64,000 nt of DNA from Aplidium turbinatum (taxonomy: Eukaryota; Chordata; Ascidiacea; Aplousobranchia; Polyclinidae): contig OU964920.1 of assembly GCA_918807975.1 (NCBI GenBank), positions 6,274,501-6,338,500 of the forward strand, read 5' to 3'. A model generated the notes under the pieces. The model searched no databases. It was given only the letters and a program-made list of their open reading frames with translations, and was not told where the DNA came from. A program made the position numbers and the translations under genes. Shown piece by piece: positions 1-11,388 of this stretch. How positions within the stretch are numbered: position 1 is the first letter of the stretch; the number at the start of each line of letters is the position of its first letter.

Positions 1-2941
1 GTAGAGAAGTTTCCATGGAAAAATTAGGCATTTCTTCAGCCCAAAGGCAGGTATCACTTGAAATTTAAGGAAAACTGGCAAATGCCAAAAATGAGTCAGC
101 TTATAAGTTAATGTATAACCAATTCGTTGAAACAGTCCCAATTGCTGTCACAACATATTATAACGATAACTGGCATGCTATTCGACATCAATGGGTGGAT
201 GGACTGAGCAACTTGAAAGCTAATTTTTTGAACAGAACTAATAATCGACTGGAATCCATCAATGGAAATTTGAAAAGTGTCATAACAAGATACTCAGGAA
301 TGACCATGTTTTTTAAAGATCTGATGGCATGTATCCAATTTCTTTCCACCGAACGTGACCACAAAGCGTCAAATGCTTTCCTTAAGGTTCCAATGGATGC
401 AATTTCAAGTGTGGCGGAGAGACAATACCAACAGCTACTGACACCATTTGCATATATTCATGTGCAACAACAATTCAAGTTAGCGGAAAAGGTTGTCATG
501 TCAGAGATTTTGAATGATTCTGCCATAGTAAAATCTCGTGTCCATGGGGAATTGGCAGTCACAACAACAGCATGTCCTTGTGGATTCACATCATCAATGC
601 TGCTACCTTGTAGGCATGTCTTGGCAGTAAGAAGGCAGCTCCATATGTCAGAGTACAATCCCAATCTTTGTTCAGAACGGTAGACAATGCAATATTTTCT
701 TAAATCCCATCGCCTGACAAGAAACTCACCGGACAACGGTCCTGTATCCACATTACCAGCTGTTGAGATTCTTAACAAGCCTCAAAGAAGATGTGTTTTA
801 TCAGAACAGCAAAAGTATCGCCGGGTTCAAGATATTTCCCAGAAGATTGCGTTAATGATATCTGAACAAGGAATGGATGAATTCCAATACAACCTGGATA
901 GTTTATGACAAATTGCAGAGTTCTTGCAGGAAGGAAAGAAATTCCAAGTTGTGAACTTTTTGGGTCAAACTCAGAAAGGTAGGCCTATAATTATATGCTA
1001 GCACTATTTACTAAATCAGAAAAACTAGACTACTTTTTCAAATATCTGAAGAGATATGGGTTAGTTACTGCAACTTGCGTCGTGATTTTGCACTTTTGCA
1101 GTCAATTCTTTTTTGAGCAATGATTTTTATGGCGTTGAGCTATCCAATAGGTGGGCTAATATGTACTGCATGCGCACTAATTTACGATTATACAAGGTTG
1201 CAGATGCTCAGTAATTCTGCTTTTGTGAACAACTGCATGATCCTTTTCAGGCACTGATACTGGAAGTGCTGCTGCAACATCTTCCAGCAATGATCCTGGA
1301 ATTGCATTTCCTACGGTCTCAAACAGTACTTTACAGCACACACCCGGTGACGTCTTGTCGACCGTTGATACCAGTGCGATTATGATGCAGACTCCGTCCA
1401 GTTCTGTTCAGTCTTTTACAAGTATGTGCTGTTTCTGAAAGCTTCATTTCTGATTAGTTGTCTTTTTTTTCTTGCATTGCATGCAGCGCTTACACTACGT
1501 TTCATGTTTCTTAAGATTATAGCACGGTCTGCATTATTTGATAACTAATGAGTTTATTGACAGGTGATGCAGCATTCTGCAAATAATCATCGAGAAACAC
1601 CTAGCAGATTTTGATAGATACTGGATTGGTTGGCATTCGGTAACCACGCCAGAAGCATGTTTTGGCTGCAACAAAATCTTGTTTTCAAAAGGTTAATGTA
1701 GATTTGTTGACACCTCAAGTGCTCGCTTCCAACTCAAAATACGGTATACCACAATATCTACTGCCAGTGCACGTATTTACGATTATACGACATTATGTTC
1801 CGCCCAGGACCGTAACCTCGTCAGTTTGGTCCCCATTGCAACAGTGCAACACATCCAATAATTGTCCAGTAAAGACTCGTGCAACGCTTCTATTGTTTCT
1901 TCATTGCTCAGAGGTGATCCTTTTCAGGCACTGATACTGGAAGTGCTGCTGCAACATCTTCCAGCAATGATCCTGGAATTGCACTTCCTACAGTCTCAAG
2001 TAGTAGTTCACAGCACACACCCGGTGACGTCTTGTCGACCGTTGATACCAGTGCGATTATGATGCAGACACCGTCCAGTTCTATTCAGTCTTTTACAAGT
2101 ATGTGCTGTTTCTGAAACATTCATTTCTGATTAGTTGTTTTTTTCTTGCATTGCATAATGCACTATGTTTATTAATTTTTTAATAAAAACGTTGAAATAG
2201 TGATGTTTTCTACGTTGTAGCTTATATTCGATTCTCGTTGTGTTTATTAACAGATGATGCAGGATCAATTAAATTTCCACCGAAGATGATGAAACGTGGC
2301 AGGCCAAAAGGAGCTGGATTGACAGTCATTGGGTTACCACGCAAGAGACAAAAAAAGAGCGGACCAATTCCATTCAGACTGAAGTCGTCTTTTCAGAAAG
2401 AAGCAGGTTTGTTGCATTTATGTTTGTGTGACTTCATTTTTGTTATAGCCTACGTTAGTTTAAAAAACTACACTTTGACTTCTGTGGGCCTGCCTAGCCG
2501 ATAGGCTACGTCAAAGCGTACGTAGGCTACATCAAACAAAGTCACCCATGGTCATATTTTTCAGCAATACTCAGTTGGTTTGTCGATTCTGAGGTAATAG
2601 AAGAGGTCTTGCGTCCATTCAGCGATCGACTGATCGAAGAAAATGAAATTGAAACATTGCCCGAAAGAATTCCAATGAAGTGTTTAGATGAAAACATTGC
2701 CATTGCTTCTGTGCGAAGACATTTTTCTTTTGACGGTTGGAAGTTGATGGAGAACCTACTGACCACTTTGCGAAATAAAGGCCGCTGGTTGTGCACCTCC
2801 TGTTTTTTAGATCTTGATGCAGGCGACAGCATCATGTGCGACTCGTGTCTGGATTGGCACCATCTGAGATGTCTTGGTAGAACAATGCCGCCAAAAACGA
2901 AGTCTTGGTTCTGCAGGAAATGCAACCTTATGGAGAAGTGA
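1..2941 (+). pseudogene. MULE-transposase-derived gene, C-terminal half: SWIM finger, AT-hook, PHD finger
   Basis: Five exons can be read: 1-978 (continuing from left of the window), 1251-1421, 1928-2098, 2254-2406 and 2565-2941. Splice phases agree (AAA G|GC ACT, ACA A|AT GAT, GCA G|CA ATA). Exon 1 resembles the end of a Mutator-like transposase of the ZSWIM kind: NWHAIRHQWVDG and NNRLESINGNLK, then a SWIM finger (CPCG...CRHVL) near base 572-630. The 2254 exon carries an AT-hook (KRGRPKG). The last exon carries a PHD finger with Cys4-His-Cys3 spacing (CTSC, CDSC, HHLRC, CRKC). Exon 1 has in-frame stops at 66-68, 681-683 (probably an old Trp codon, since LCSER-W-T is usual) and 906-908 (probably an old Arg codon). 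It is therefore read as a decayed gene. A domesticated gene family is an alternative to a transposon copy. The family assignment rests on motifs only. Confidence 0.7.
1238..2153 (+). repeat. Tandem duplication of one exon with its splice sites
   Basis: Two blocks, about 1238-1478 and 1914-2153, share the acceptor (gatccttttcag), a 171-base exon and the donor (a|gtatgtgctg). Exon copies 1251-1421 and 1928-2098 differ at about nine of 171 positions. Each is 57 codons long and begins and ends in the same phase, so either or both could be spliced in without changing frame. The peptide is rich in Ser, Thr and Ala (TSSSNDPGIA, HTPGDVLSTVDTSA) and looks like a linker between the SWIM finger and the AT-hook exon. 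Confidence 0.8.
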
Positions 2942-3670
2942 CATTGAATGTTCAGGTGATACTGCAATCTCGGTTTGTCAATCAAACCAAGGATATGTAA
3001 ACCGTGACCTACGAAAAGACTTATTGGCCTTGACGCGTTATGCTTGAAACTTGTAACATTTGATAAAAATCGTTTCTTCAATGGTCCTCACATAAAACGC
3101 TAACGATGTGTTCTTGAATGACTAATGAGTCCAATCCTGGCATTAAAAGTTCTGATTCATTTAGGACATTTAACATTCTTTGGGAGAGCTGGCTGAAAGT
3201 CATGGACTAGTACAGGTTTGTAATGTAGTTGCTGCAATATACTACGGTCCAACAAGACCTTCAACAGTTCACCAATATTCAACTATTTTACTGTTTCCAA
3301 CTTCACACAATTAGTATATGTTGAACTCTTTCATAGCAAATGGTAGTACAGAACTTGAAAATACCAAGTAAAAGGTAGCTCGAAGCTGCAGTTTTTTTTT
3401 TTGACTGACTCATCAGGAGCTGTCATCAGAATAAAACAAACCTAAATGTGGTGAAATAGTCTATTTATAGTAGAAGGAAAGAAGAAAAACTGGAGCTTCA
3501 AACTATCAGCTACCTTATACTCGCTAAATCCAGATTTGTTGCATGTGTGTAGTATTTACATTTCTTCACTGTAATCTTAGGCTATGGCATAAATGCTTTG
3601 ATTTCTTATGGCAAAAAATGGGTGTTGAAGATCCATAAGTTTATAACAATAAAAAATCAATTGTTTATTG
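2942..3670. other. Intergenic stretch, no gene seen
   Basis: This stretch lies between the PHD-bearing gene end and the next MULE-like piece. It is AT-rich, with short open frames only. No repeat, RNA gene or conserved motif was recognised. Confidence 0.5.
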
Positions 3671-4860
3671 TTGAAGTGGTTGGCTTCAGTTGAAGATGCC
3701 ATGAGATCCATTGAAGAGTACGAAGCAAAAGCAGGAACGAAGCTTGTTGTTCAGAAACGAGCATACGGTGCCATGTTAATGTTGATTTTTAACATCCTGT
3801 CATTGTAATTCACTAGTGTAATAAGTGTTGATATTCATACTACAATAATAAGCCTTTTCTTTGTTGACAAAGATTCTGAAAAGGTTTCTGCAAAGCACAG
3901 TGTTTTCACCAAAGTGGAGGTTAGGCATCATAAAAGAGGAAACGGTTTACTAACTGCAAAAAATGCTATAAACATATGTAAATGTGTTCTGTTTCATCAA
4001 CTTTTCATCTCGTTTCTTAAAGACACGCAGTTTTCAGGTGTAAAAGCGTTGTTGATTCAAAGTGACCTAGCCTACTTCACTGACCTCTTTTGTATTTTTT
4101 CTATCTAGTTTGCCAAATCCATACGCCTATGTGGTGTTATTGATTGGACCAAGTGACATGTCCAGCGGTAACCAAAGGCAGGGTTTGGGTCACAACCAAT
4201 GTTTGTTTTGAGACAATTTATTTTTTACCATATTCACGTAGTAGGCTTGGTGGTTTTCAATGTTACGTACAGTACCGTATATTATTTCTGTAGGCTACTA
4301 TCATAAGATGAAAATTTAGTTGATTGTAACTCATCTTAGATGAAGAGAATACGATTGTTGCATCATTACGGCCAAGGCATTTGCCTCTTGGATGCAACTT
4401 ACAAGACGTCCAAGTATTCCCTTCCTCTATTTTTTCCTTGCGTCAGAACGAATGTTGGTTACCAGGTTGTTGCTACGTTTATTATCCAAAATGAACAAGC
4501 TTCGGACATAGCAGAAGCACTTTCTGTTGTAAAAGGGTGGTCAGAAAACTGGAACCCTTCGTTTTTCATGACCGATAAATGTGAGGCGGAAATCAAGGCC
4601 ATCGAAAGCGTTTTTTCAAGTTAGTGAATTGCATTAACATTTTCGTTGCTTGTGTGCTGTCTCCATTGCTCATGCATTTGTGTCGTCACTGTTAAGTTGC
4701 TACTGTACTTTACCACTCAGTGCCCACGACTTCTTGTTCCGCAGATTGCTACGTGTTACTCTGTGCCTTTCATCGCGAACAAGCCTGGGAAAGGTGGATG
4801 AGGAAAAGTGACAATGGCGTTCGCGATGATAAAGCAATTGTGCTGACATACTGGACGCAA
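3671..4860 (+). pseudogene. MULE transposase-derived gene, N-terminal and catalytic half (second copy)
   Basis: A possible N-terminal exon at about 3671-3768 reads SVEDAMRSIEEYEAKAGTKL, a style seen at the start of ZSWIM/MULE proteins. The clearest exon, 4340-4619, is a MULE catalytic segment with the first two acidic positions: LLDATYKTSKYSLPLFF and FMTDKCEAEIKAIESVF. It follows tcatcttag and ends at a gttagt donor. The next exon starts at 4745 after gttccgcag (CYVLLCAFHREQAWERWM) and runs to a stop at about 4860. A frame slip near 4852 would account for that stop, because the neighbouring frame reads ILDAMKKATT. Exons at about 3872-3990 and 4105-4190 are possible but not recognised. The SWIM and PHD parts are absent, and a small repeat element begins at 5027. 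Confidence 0.6.
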
Positions 4861-5368
4861 TGAAGAAAGCAACTACATAGAACAGACTTGTTTGCAATCA
4901 AACCAGGCGACAATGAGCGATTGGCAAACGCGATACCCCCCTATTCAGGGATAATATGCGTGTCTGTGACCGCAGGGGACCTGGAGCCGAGTTGTTTTGC
5001 ACGTTGATAGCACCATGCAGTTGCAAGCAAAGTGGGGCGTGTTGTCACAGCACGATTTCCATGTGATAACCTAAGCGTATAACCACGAGTTTTCAATGGA
5101 AGGCATAGTTTTCAGTTCTCTTTCGTACAAGCAGTGAAGGTTAATAAATTTGTCACCACAGCAGAAATTATGAGGAGTACCATTGAATTTTGGGCAAAAT
5201 CAGGTTTTATAACTAAACTAAAAAATGGTCTGGCAAACTAAGGTATGATCATAACTGATCAGAAAAGGTACCATTCGTTAGCTTTAAGCCTGTTCTTTTC
5301 ATCATACCAAACAGATAAGACATGCAAGTAGAGATGTACACATGGTTGTTGAAACCACGTGATTTCAT

Positions 5369-5412
5369 ACCACGGGGCGTGTTGTCACAGCTGTGACTAC
5401 ACGCCCCGTGGT
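5369..5412. repeat. 22-base-arm perfect-loopless palindrome
   Basis: Arms 5369-5390 and 5391-5412 meet without a loop and differ at one position (gtgacaac against gtgactac). Each arm holds one copy of the 17-base motif of the surrounding element. Confidence 0.85.
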
Positions 5413-5752
5413 GTGCATTTTTAATATTAAAAAACATAAAAAAATATTTATGCTTATACAACGAGGTAATATGCGTATTTGTTAAAATACAACGCTTTTT
5501 TAGGTAATAAAAATTAATATTAGATAATGATACACACATATATTCGATAGTGACAAATAATTCTCAAGATGACATTTTTATTGTTTTTGACAATGGGCAT
5601 AACATTTTTACCAATATGTTGAAATTAAATTTTTTTGCATTTCGTATATTTTTTTATTCGTTCAGCCTGTATTAAAACCATTTTTTGTTGGTTTCTGTCA
5701 TATTTTAGTCATAAAGCATGTGCAGAAATTTTGTGACAACACGCCCCATGCT

Positions 5753-5791
5753 CTGTGACAACACGCCCCGGGGTGGGGCGTGTTGTCACAG
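5753..5791. repeat. 17-base inverted repeat with 5-base loop
   Basis: CTGTGACAACACGCCCC at 5753-5769 is followed by GGGGT and then its exact complement to 5791. A further direct copy of the motif lies just upstream at about 5732-5748. Confidence 0.85.
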
Positions 5792-5974
5792 CCCATTCAC
5801 TTGCATTAAACATGCATTTATGTAAAAACGAAATAATCCAGAAAAACTTTAGCTGTAGCAAAAAGAAGTCGAATGATACCTCTCTCAATTGCACTATCTA
5901 GCATCTCGATACTATTGGTACAGAACGAGATATATGCTGATTTGTAAAAATTGTTACAACACGCCCCACTTTGC

Positions 5975-6548
5975 CCTAATAGGCTACTGAGCTCACATTT
6001 TGAACAATTCTGTGATCTTCACACCAAGGTTTTTTTCAGTTTCTAACACGACCACAAATCGCAGCGCATATGCGTGCTTAGTGTTAAGTAACAGCCTTGT
6101 GGAAAGTGTTGTGGATTGAATTTGCTAGTTCAAATATATTGATTCCGGTACCCAAAGCCTCAAATGAATTCACGAATATCGCAATTGTTAACAATGGCAT
6201 ATAAATTAGGATGTTAGTGCACACAAAGTAGGGAAAGTATTGCTTGAAAAGTTGATTCCTGGGACAAAAATTGAACACTGTAGGTTATGTCGAGCAGAAA
6301 CTGGTTTAGTGTTTTAAGGTGGTCAAAAATGTAAGCATGCGTCTATTTGCATCCAACAAATAACGAAACTCTAAACTTCTCAGTTTGGTCGGGAAACAAA
6401 AAGGGTTGCGAGGACAAATGGCAGGTCTCATCTAGGCAAGGAGAGGAGGGACACATGGGTGATGATCTGGCCTAACAATTACTGTGCTGTGCTCAAAATA
6501 TGTACAGATTTTGTTTAACATGTGCGGTATTCACTTTTTGTAAATAGT
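5975..6548. other. Intergenic stretch, no gene seen
   Basis: AT-rich sequence with short open frames only. No recognisable repeat or gene lies between the small inverted-motif element and the palindrome at 6549. Confidence 0.45.
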
Positions 6549-6599
6549 CAATGCACTATGGTACTTCCACTATTATAGTGGAAGTACCATAGTGCATTG
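6549..6599. repeat. Perfect 24-base palindrome with 3-base loop
   Basis: The arm 6549-6572 (caatgcactatggtacttcc and on) is followed by tta and its exact complement at 6576-6599. It lies immediately left of the tandem array that starts at 6608. It may mark a broken element end or be a separate hairpin. Confidence 0.9.
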
Positions 6600-6607
6600 G
6601 TTATTTA

Positions 6608-7678
6608 AGAGTCTGGCTTACCTTTATCTGGGTAGACGATAGCTTGTGCTTTCCAGCAATGGTTCAGTTGTTAAAATCGAAGCAGAAACAAGCAACTTAC
6701 AACTAATTTAATAAAGACATATAATGATCGCAGACCGGGGAGACTTGTATAGCCTACTTGCTTCGATTCGGAAATGCAACGAGTCATCGGGCGCTATTTG
6801 CTTGTGTTTGAAGCCCGGTTGCTCGCTTTGTGAAAAAGCTATCAACCTCAACTTTTACTTGTCAATAGACAGAGATATGTTCTTTAGATTAGCGTTTATT
6901 AAATGCTGGTATCTTTAAAAGGTATTTTTGGAATAAATGGTTAAAGTCGGTCAAGTTCAACTCTTTACCTAAGAAATATTTTTAACTTTTAGAGTCTGGC
7001 TTACCTTTATCTGGGTAGACGATAGCTTGTGCTTTCCAGCAACGGTTCAATTGTTAAAATCGAAGCAGAAACAAGCAACTTACAACTAATTTAATAAAGA
7101 CATATAATGATTGCAGACCGGGGAGACTTGTATACTTGCTTCGATTCGGAAATGCAACGAGTCATCGGGCGTTATTTGCTTGTGTTTGAAGCCCGGTTGC
7201 TCGCTTTGTGAAAAAGCTATCAACCTCAACTTTTGCTTGTAAATAGACAGAGATATGTTCTTTAGATTAGCGTTTATTAAATGCTGGTATCTTTAAAAGT
7301 ATTTTTGGGATAAATGGTTAAAGTCGGTCAAGTTTAACTCTTTACCTAGGAAATATTTTTAACTTTTAGAGTCTGGCTGACCTTCATTTGGATAAACGAT
7401 AGCTTGTGCTTTCCAGCAATGGTTCAATTGTAAAAATCGAAGCAGAAACGACAGAGATATGTTCTTGATTAAATGCTGGTATCTTTAGAAGTATTCTTCG
7501 GATAAATAGTTAAACTTGGTCAAGTTTAACTCTTTTCTAAGTAAAGGCGGACACCTGCATGCTTTTTTTTGTCATAGTTGACTGATTTCACCCCACTTTT
7601 ACACCATTTTTTTGGTGGATTCCTCCTCTGTGACGTCATCGCCTTTTTAACCAGGTTGGCGACTTGTATACCAGCTCC
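6608..7678. mobile_element. Q: right part of a fold-back element with a tandem array
   Basis: Units starting agagtctggc begin at 6608, 6991 and 7368, so the period is about 380 bases; the third unit is shortened and fades near 7545. The unit is similar to the tandem units of W and V (ctttccagcaatgg, ttaaaatcgaagcagaaac). The end at 7631-7678 has the same layout as the ends of W and V: TGACGTCA, then ACCAG, then GGCG, then CCAGCTCC. The left terminus was not located. Confidence 0.6.
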
Positions 7679-8317
7679 AGATCACGCATGAGCGCATATT
7701 GATGTCAAACGTAATGCTTGAGTGGTGCTTGTAAGAATAGCCTCTGAGGCTATTTTTACAATATGTTGTAAGAATAGCCACAGCCAAAAATAAAACCCTG
7801 TTGAAAATAATAGCAATGTATAAAAGAGGACATTTGAGCATTTTTAAGTGTCCTCGGAGGACAATTCATTTTTTATGAAAAAAGAAGACAAATCCTCCTA
7901 AAAGAGGACATATGGTAGCCCTAAACCTTGAAAGGTTCAAAACGTGCCTGAATGGAAAATCATGTGGTACGGTAGGCGGTGCTGGTTAAGCATCGGCCGC
8001 CTTGGTCAGTGACGTCATTAAAATGTGTGGGTGCAACCATAGATATCTTACATATAGATATGCAACTCAGTGGTGCGTAACGATGTTTGAAGGCTAACAG
8101 CGTAGCTATGGCTGTATGTATTGACTTCAAACTTGGCACAGCAAAACAACTTTATTTTTAATATATTTTTTTGGTTTTTGTTTAAATAAAACTTTCTTCG
8201 TTTTCAAGTTGACGTATGGATTGCTTGTGATGACGTCACATTCACGTTCCGCATGGACTGCTTTATGGAGATTCTGGCGATTAAAAACAAATCACAGTCA
8301 CAGAGGGTACCTCTAAA

Positions 8318-9345
8318 TGCCCATTGTCTGGCATTGTAGGCATTGTCGGGCATTGTCAGGCATTGTCGGCTTTTTGGGGGGTTGTGGAGCATTTTCAGGG
8401 GTTGTCGAACATTTTCAGGGGTTTCAGGTATTGTAGAGTAGGCTAACTACTTTCAGGCATTGTTGGGAATTTCTAGGCATTGTGTAGGATTTCCAGGCAT
8501 TGTCGATCATTATCAGTGGTTGACAGGTTTGTGAGGCATTGTCGAACATTTTCAGGCATTATCGAACATATTCAGGGGTTGTCGAGCATTTTCAGGGGTT
8601 GTCAGGCATTGTAGAGTAGCTACTTTCAGGCATTGTTGGGAATTTCCAGGCATTGTCTAGGATTTCCAGGCATTGTCGATCATTATCAGTGTTTGACAGG
8701 TTTGGTAGTCATTATGGAACATTTTCAGGCATTGTCGAACATTTTCAGGGATTGTCGAGCATTTTCAGGGGTTGTCAGGTATTTATAGAGTAGCTACTTT
8801 CAGGCATTGTCGGGAATTTCTAGGCATTGTGTAGGATTTCCAGGCATTGTTGATCAATATCAGTGTTTGACAGGTTTGGTAGTCATTATGGAACATTTTC
8901 AGGCATTGTCGAACATTTTCAGGGATTGTCGAGCATTGTCAGGGGTTGTCAGGCATTGTAGAGTAACTACTTTCAGACATTCGTTTGGAATTTCCAGGCA
9001 TTGTCTAGGATTTCCAGGCATTGTCGATCAATATCAGTGTTTGAGAGGTTTGGTAGTCATTATGGAACATTTTCAGGGATTGTCGAACATTTTCAGGGGT
9101 TGTCAGGCATTGTAGAGTAGCTACTTTCAGGCATTGTTGAGAATTTCCAGGCATTGTCTAGGATTTCCAGGCATTGTTGATCATTATTAGTGTTTGACGG
9201 GTTTGTCAGGCATTGTCGAACATTTTCAGGGGTTGTCTAGCATTTTCATTGGGCATTTCCTAGCATTGTCTAGGATTTCTAGGCATTGTCGATCATTATT
9301 GGTTTTTGACACGTTTGTCAGGCATTGTCGAACATTTTCATGCAT
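8318..9345. repeat. Minisatellite array, AGGCATTGTCG orientation
   Basis: Short phrases (aggcattgtcg, aacattttcaggg, gttgtc) repeat throughout. A higher-order unit of about 175 bases can be followed by gtagagtagctactttcagg near 8430, 8611, 8785, 8958 and 9112. Open frames here only translate the repeat. Confidence 0.8.
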
Positions 9346-9462
9346 TTTTATTCCCAGCTCTGCATGCGCAGCAGAATGATCCCTTTCTATTTTGCGTAGG
9401 TTGTAAACGTATTTACAGTATACACAAACAAAACAGCGTTTAAATGATCTGGCTATCATAAG

Positions 9463-10455
9463 TATCGACAATGCCTGACAAACCTGTCAAAACCTGGTAA
9501 TGATCGACAACCCAAGAAAACGTTCGACAATGCCTAACAAACCTATCTACCACTGAATATGTTCGACAATGCCTGGAAATCCTAGACAATGCCTGAAGAT
9601 GTCCGACAATCAGTGGCGTAGCTAGGGGGGGAAGGAGGGGCGGACCTCCCCGGGCGGCACTTTCAGACTACCGTACGATTTTTGATTTTGATTATAATCT
9701 GATAAAAACGCATTTCATTTTCACACAGGGCCGGATTTAACTGATGGGGGGCCTGGGGGCACTTTTAGATCAGGGGCCCCCGTGCAAAAAAATTCGCCTA
9801 CCGTACGGCGCGAAACACCCCCTCGACGTCTACAGTAGCATCAATCCAGCACTGCACAGCATTTTGCAGAAACCACATAAGCTAAAAGAAAAAAACTAAC
9901 ACGAAATCACATTTTTTCACGTAGGGGGGCCTTTTAAAAGTCGGGGGTCCGGAGTACCTGCACCCTCTGCCCCCCCCTAAATTCTAGACAATGCCTTGAA
10001 ATTACCAACAATGCCTAAAAGTAGCTACTCTACAATGCCTGACAACCCCTGAAAATGCTCGACAACCCCTGAAAATGTTCGACGATCCCTGAAAATGTTC
10101 AACAATGCCTGAAAATGTTCCATAATGACTACCAAAACCTGTCAACCACTGATATTGATCAACAATGCCTGGAAATCCTTGGCAATGCCTGGAAATTCCC
10201 GACAATGCCTGAAAGTAGCTACTCTACAATGCCTGACAACCCCTGAAAATCCTCGACAACCCCTGAAAATGTTTGGCAATGCCTAAAAATGTTCTATAAT
10301 GCCTAACAAACCTGTCAAACACTGATAATGATCGACAATGCCTGGAAATCCTACACAATGCCTGAAAGTAGCTACTCTACAATGCCTGACAACCCCTGAA
10401 AATGCTTGAAAATTTCCGACAATGACTAACAACAAGCCTGTCAACCATTGATAAG
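9463..10455. repeat. Minisatellite array, opposite orientation, with inserted G-rich repeats
   Basis: The same phrases as in the array at 8318-9345 appear in complement (cgacaatgcctg, cccctgaaaatg; gaaagtagctactctac near 10017, 10211 and 10366). At about 9611-9985 the array is interrupted by sequences beginning cagtggcgtagctagg and cagggccggattt, which resemble ends of hAT-like elements. Their full extents were not resolved. Confidence 0.75.
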
Positions 10456-11388
10456 TAGGTAAAGACCTTTTTTGGAGCTGTAGTTCCAGAACAAGCTGAA
10501 GTTTTATTCAATTAATCTACTGAGTGTTACCAAAACGAAAGTTACTGCTGGCTACCGAAAGCTATGCTATAGCATTTGGTAGCCAGTTATGGTGTGTAGG
10601 CCTACCAAACATTAAAATTGTCTTGGTTTGGCGGTTGGATCCGTGATGCTAATGAAGCTGTCTCAGCAGGGGGGAGGATGCCCCCTGCCCTCAAATTTTC
10701 TCTGGATGGGGGGCAATGGTGCCCTTTTAAGGTCATGTAAGCTACTGCACATTTTGCAATATAGGCTAATAACTTCTGCTATTCGCTTTTAGCCAAATTG
10801 TAGGGCCTATAGCCTACAGTAGGCCCACACAAATTATCCCGTGGACACATTTTATACTTTGCAGCAGATTGTGATGCTATGAATGGGAAATTTACCTTTC
10901 GTTTCTTGTTCAAGCTATTGCAATTATTCATCTGTCTCACATTTCGACTTTCATGGCTAATAACGGGAAAACGAACGAGTTGCCCAGCATTATCGCTACC
11001 GTATATTTCACCCTAAAATCGTTCCGGCGCCCCTCTATCTCAGGTTTGTAAACTGCCTACAACAAGCTTTAATGAGTTACTGGAAATAAGCTTAAATGGT
11101 AGTTCCAACGATCATGAAGCAGAAGTTGCATAACCTACGTGAAGAAAAATTATTGTCTTGATTTTTCATAGTAGGCTATTCTGTGAAAACTTGAAATATA
11201 CGCCAAACAAAATATTCCAAAGGAGCTCAAAAGCCACCACTCGCCAAGCCCAAACCGTACAATAATAGCCTACCATCGATACGCTAGCCAAGCTGGCAAC
11301 CTTGATTGTTGATTGTGTCCATAAAGTCAGTCGAGCGTGACGATAATTCCACGATTGTTGAGTTGCATATCTATATATAAGATATCTA
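10456..11388. other. Right part of Z, no gene seen
   Basis: Sequence between the second minisatellite array and the right terminal repeat of Z. It includes a G-rich patch near 10670-10720. No coding region was recognised. Confidence 0.4.

Larger units (their letters stand above)
5027..5974. mobile_element. Small element built from inverted copies of a 17-base motif
   Basis: The ends are inverted (gcaaagtggggcgtgttg at 5027 and its complement ending at 5974). CTGTGACAACACGCCCC or its complement recurs inside: at 5033-5049, twice in a hairpin at 5369-5412, at about 5732-5748, and twice in a hairpin at 5753-5791. No protein is encoded. No clear target-site duplication was found, so the superfamily is open. 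The element follows directly on the MULE-like piece. Confidence 0.6.

Noticed and set aside
8807-9115. Open frame of 102 codons in the Z minisatellite
   Set aside because: It only translates the repeat (SGISRHCVGFPGIV) and its frame depends on unit length. No independent support.
9611-9985. Two hAT-like left ends (cagtggcgtagctagg and cagggccggattt)
   Set aside because: No matching right ends or duplications could be paired, so no bounded elements are called.
8318-10455. Possible CRISPR-like array
   Set aside because: Repeats are contiguous and degenerate without unique spacers, and the context is eukaryotic.
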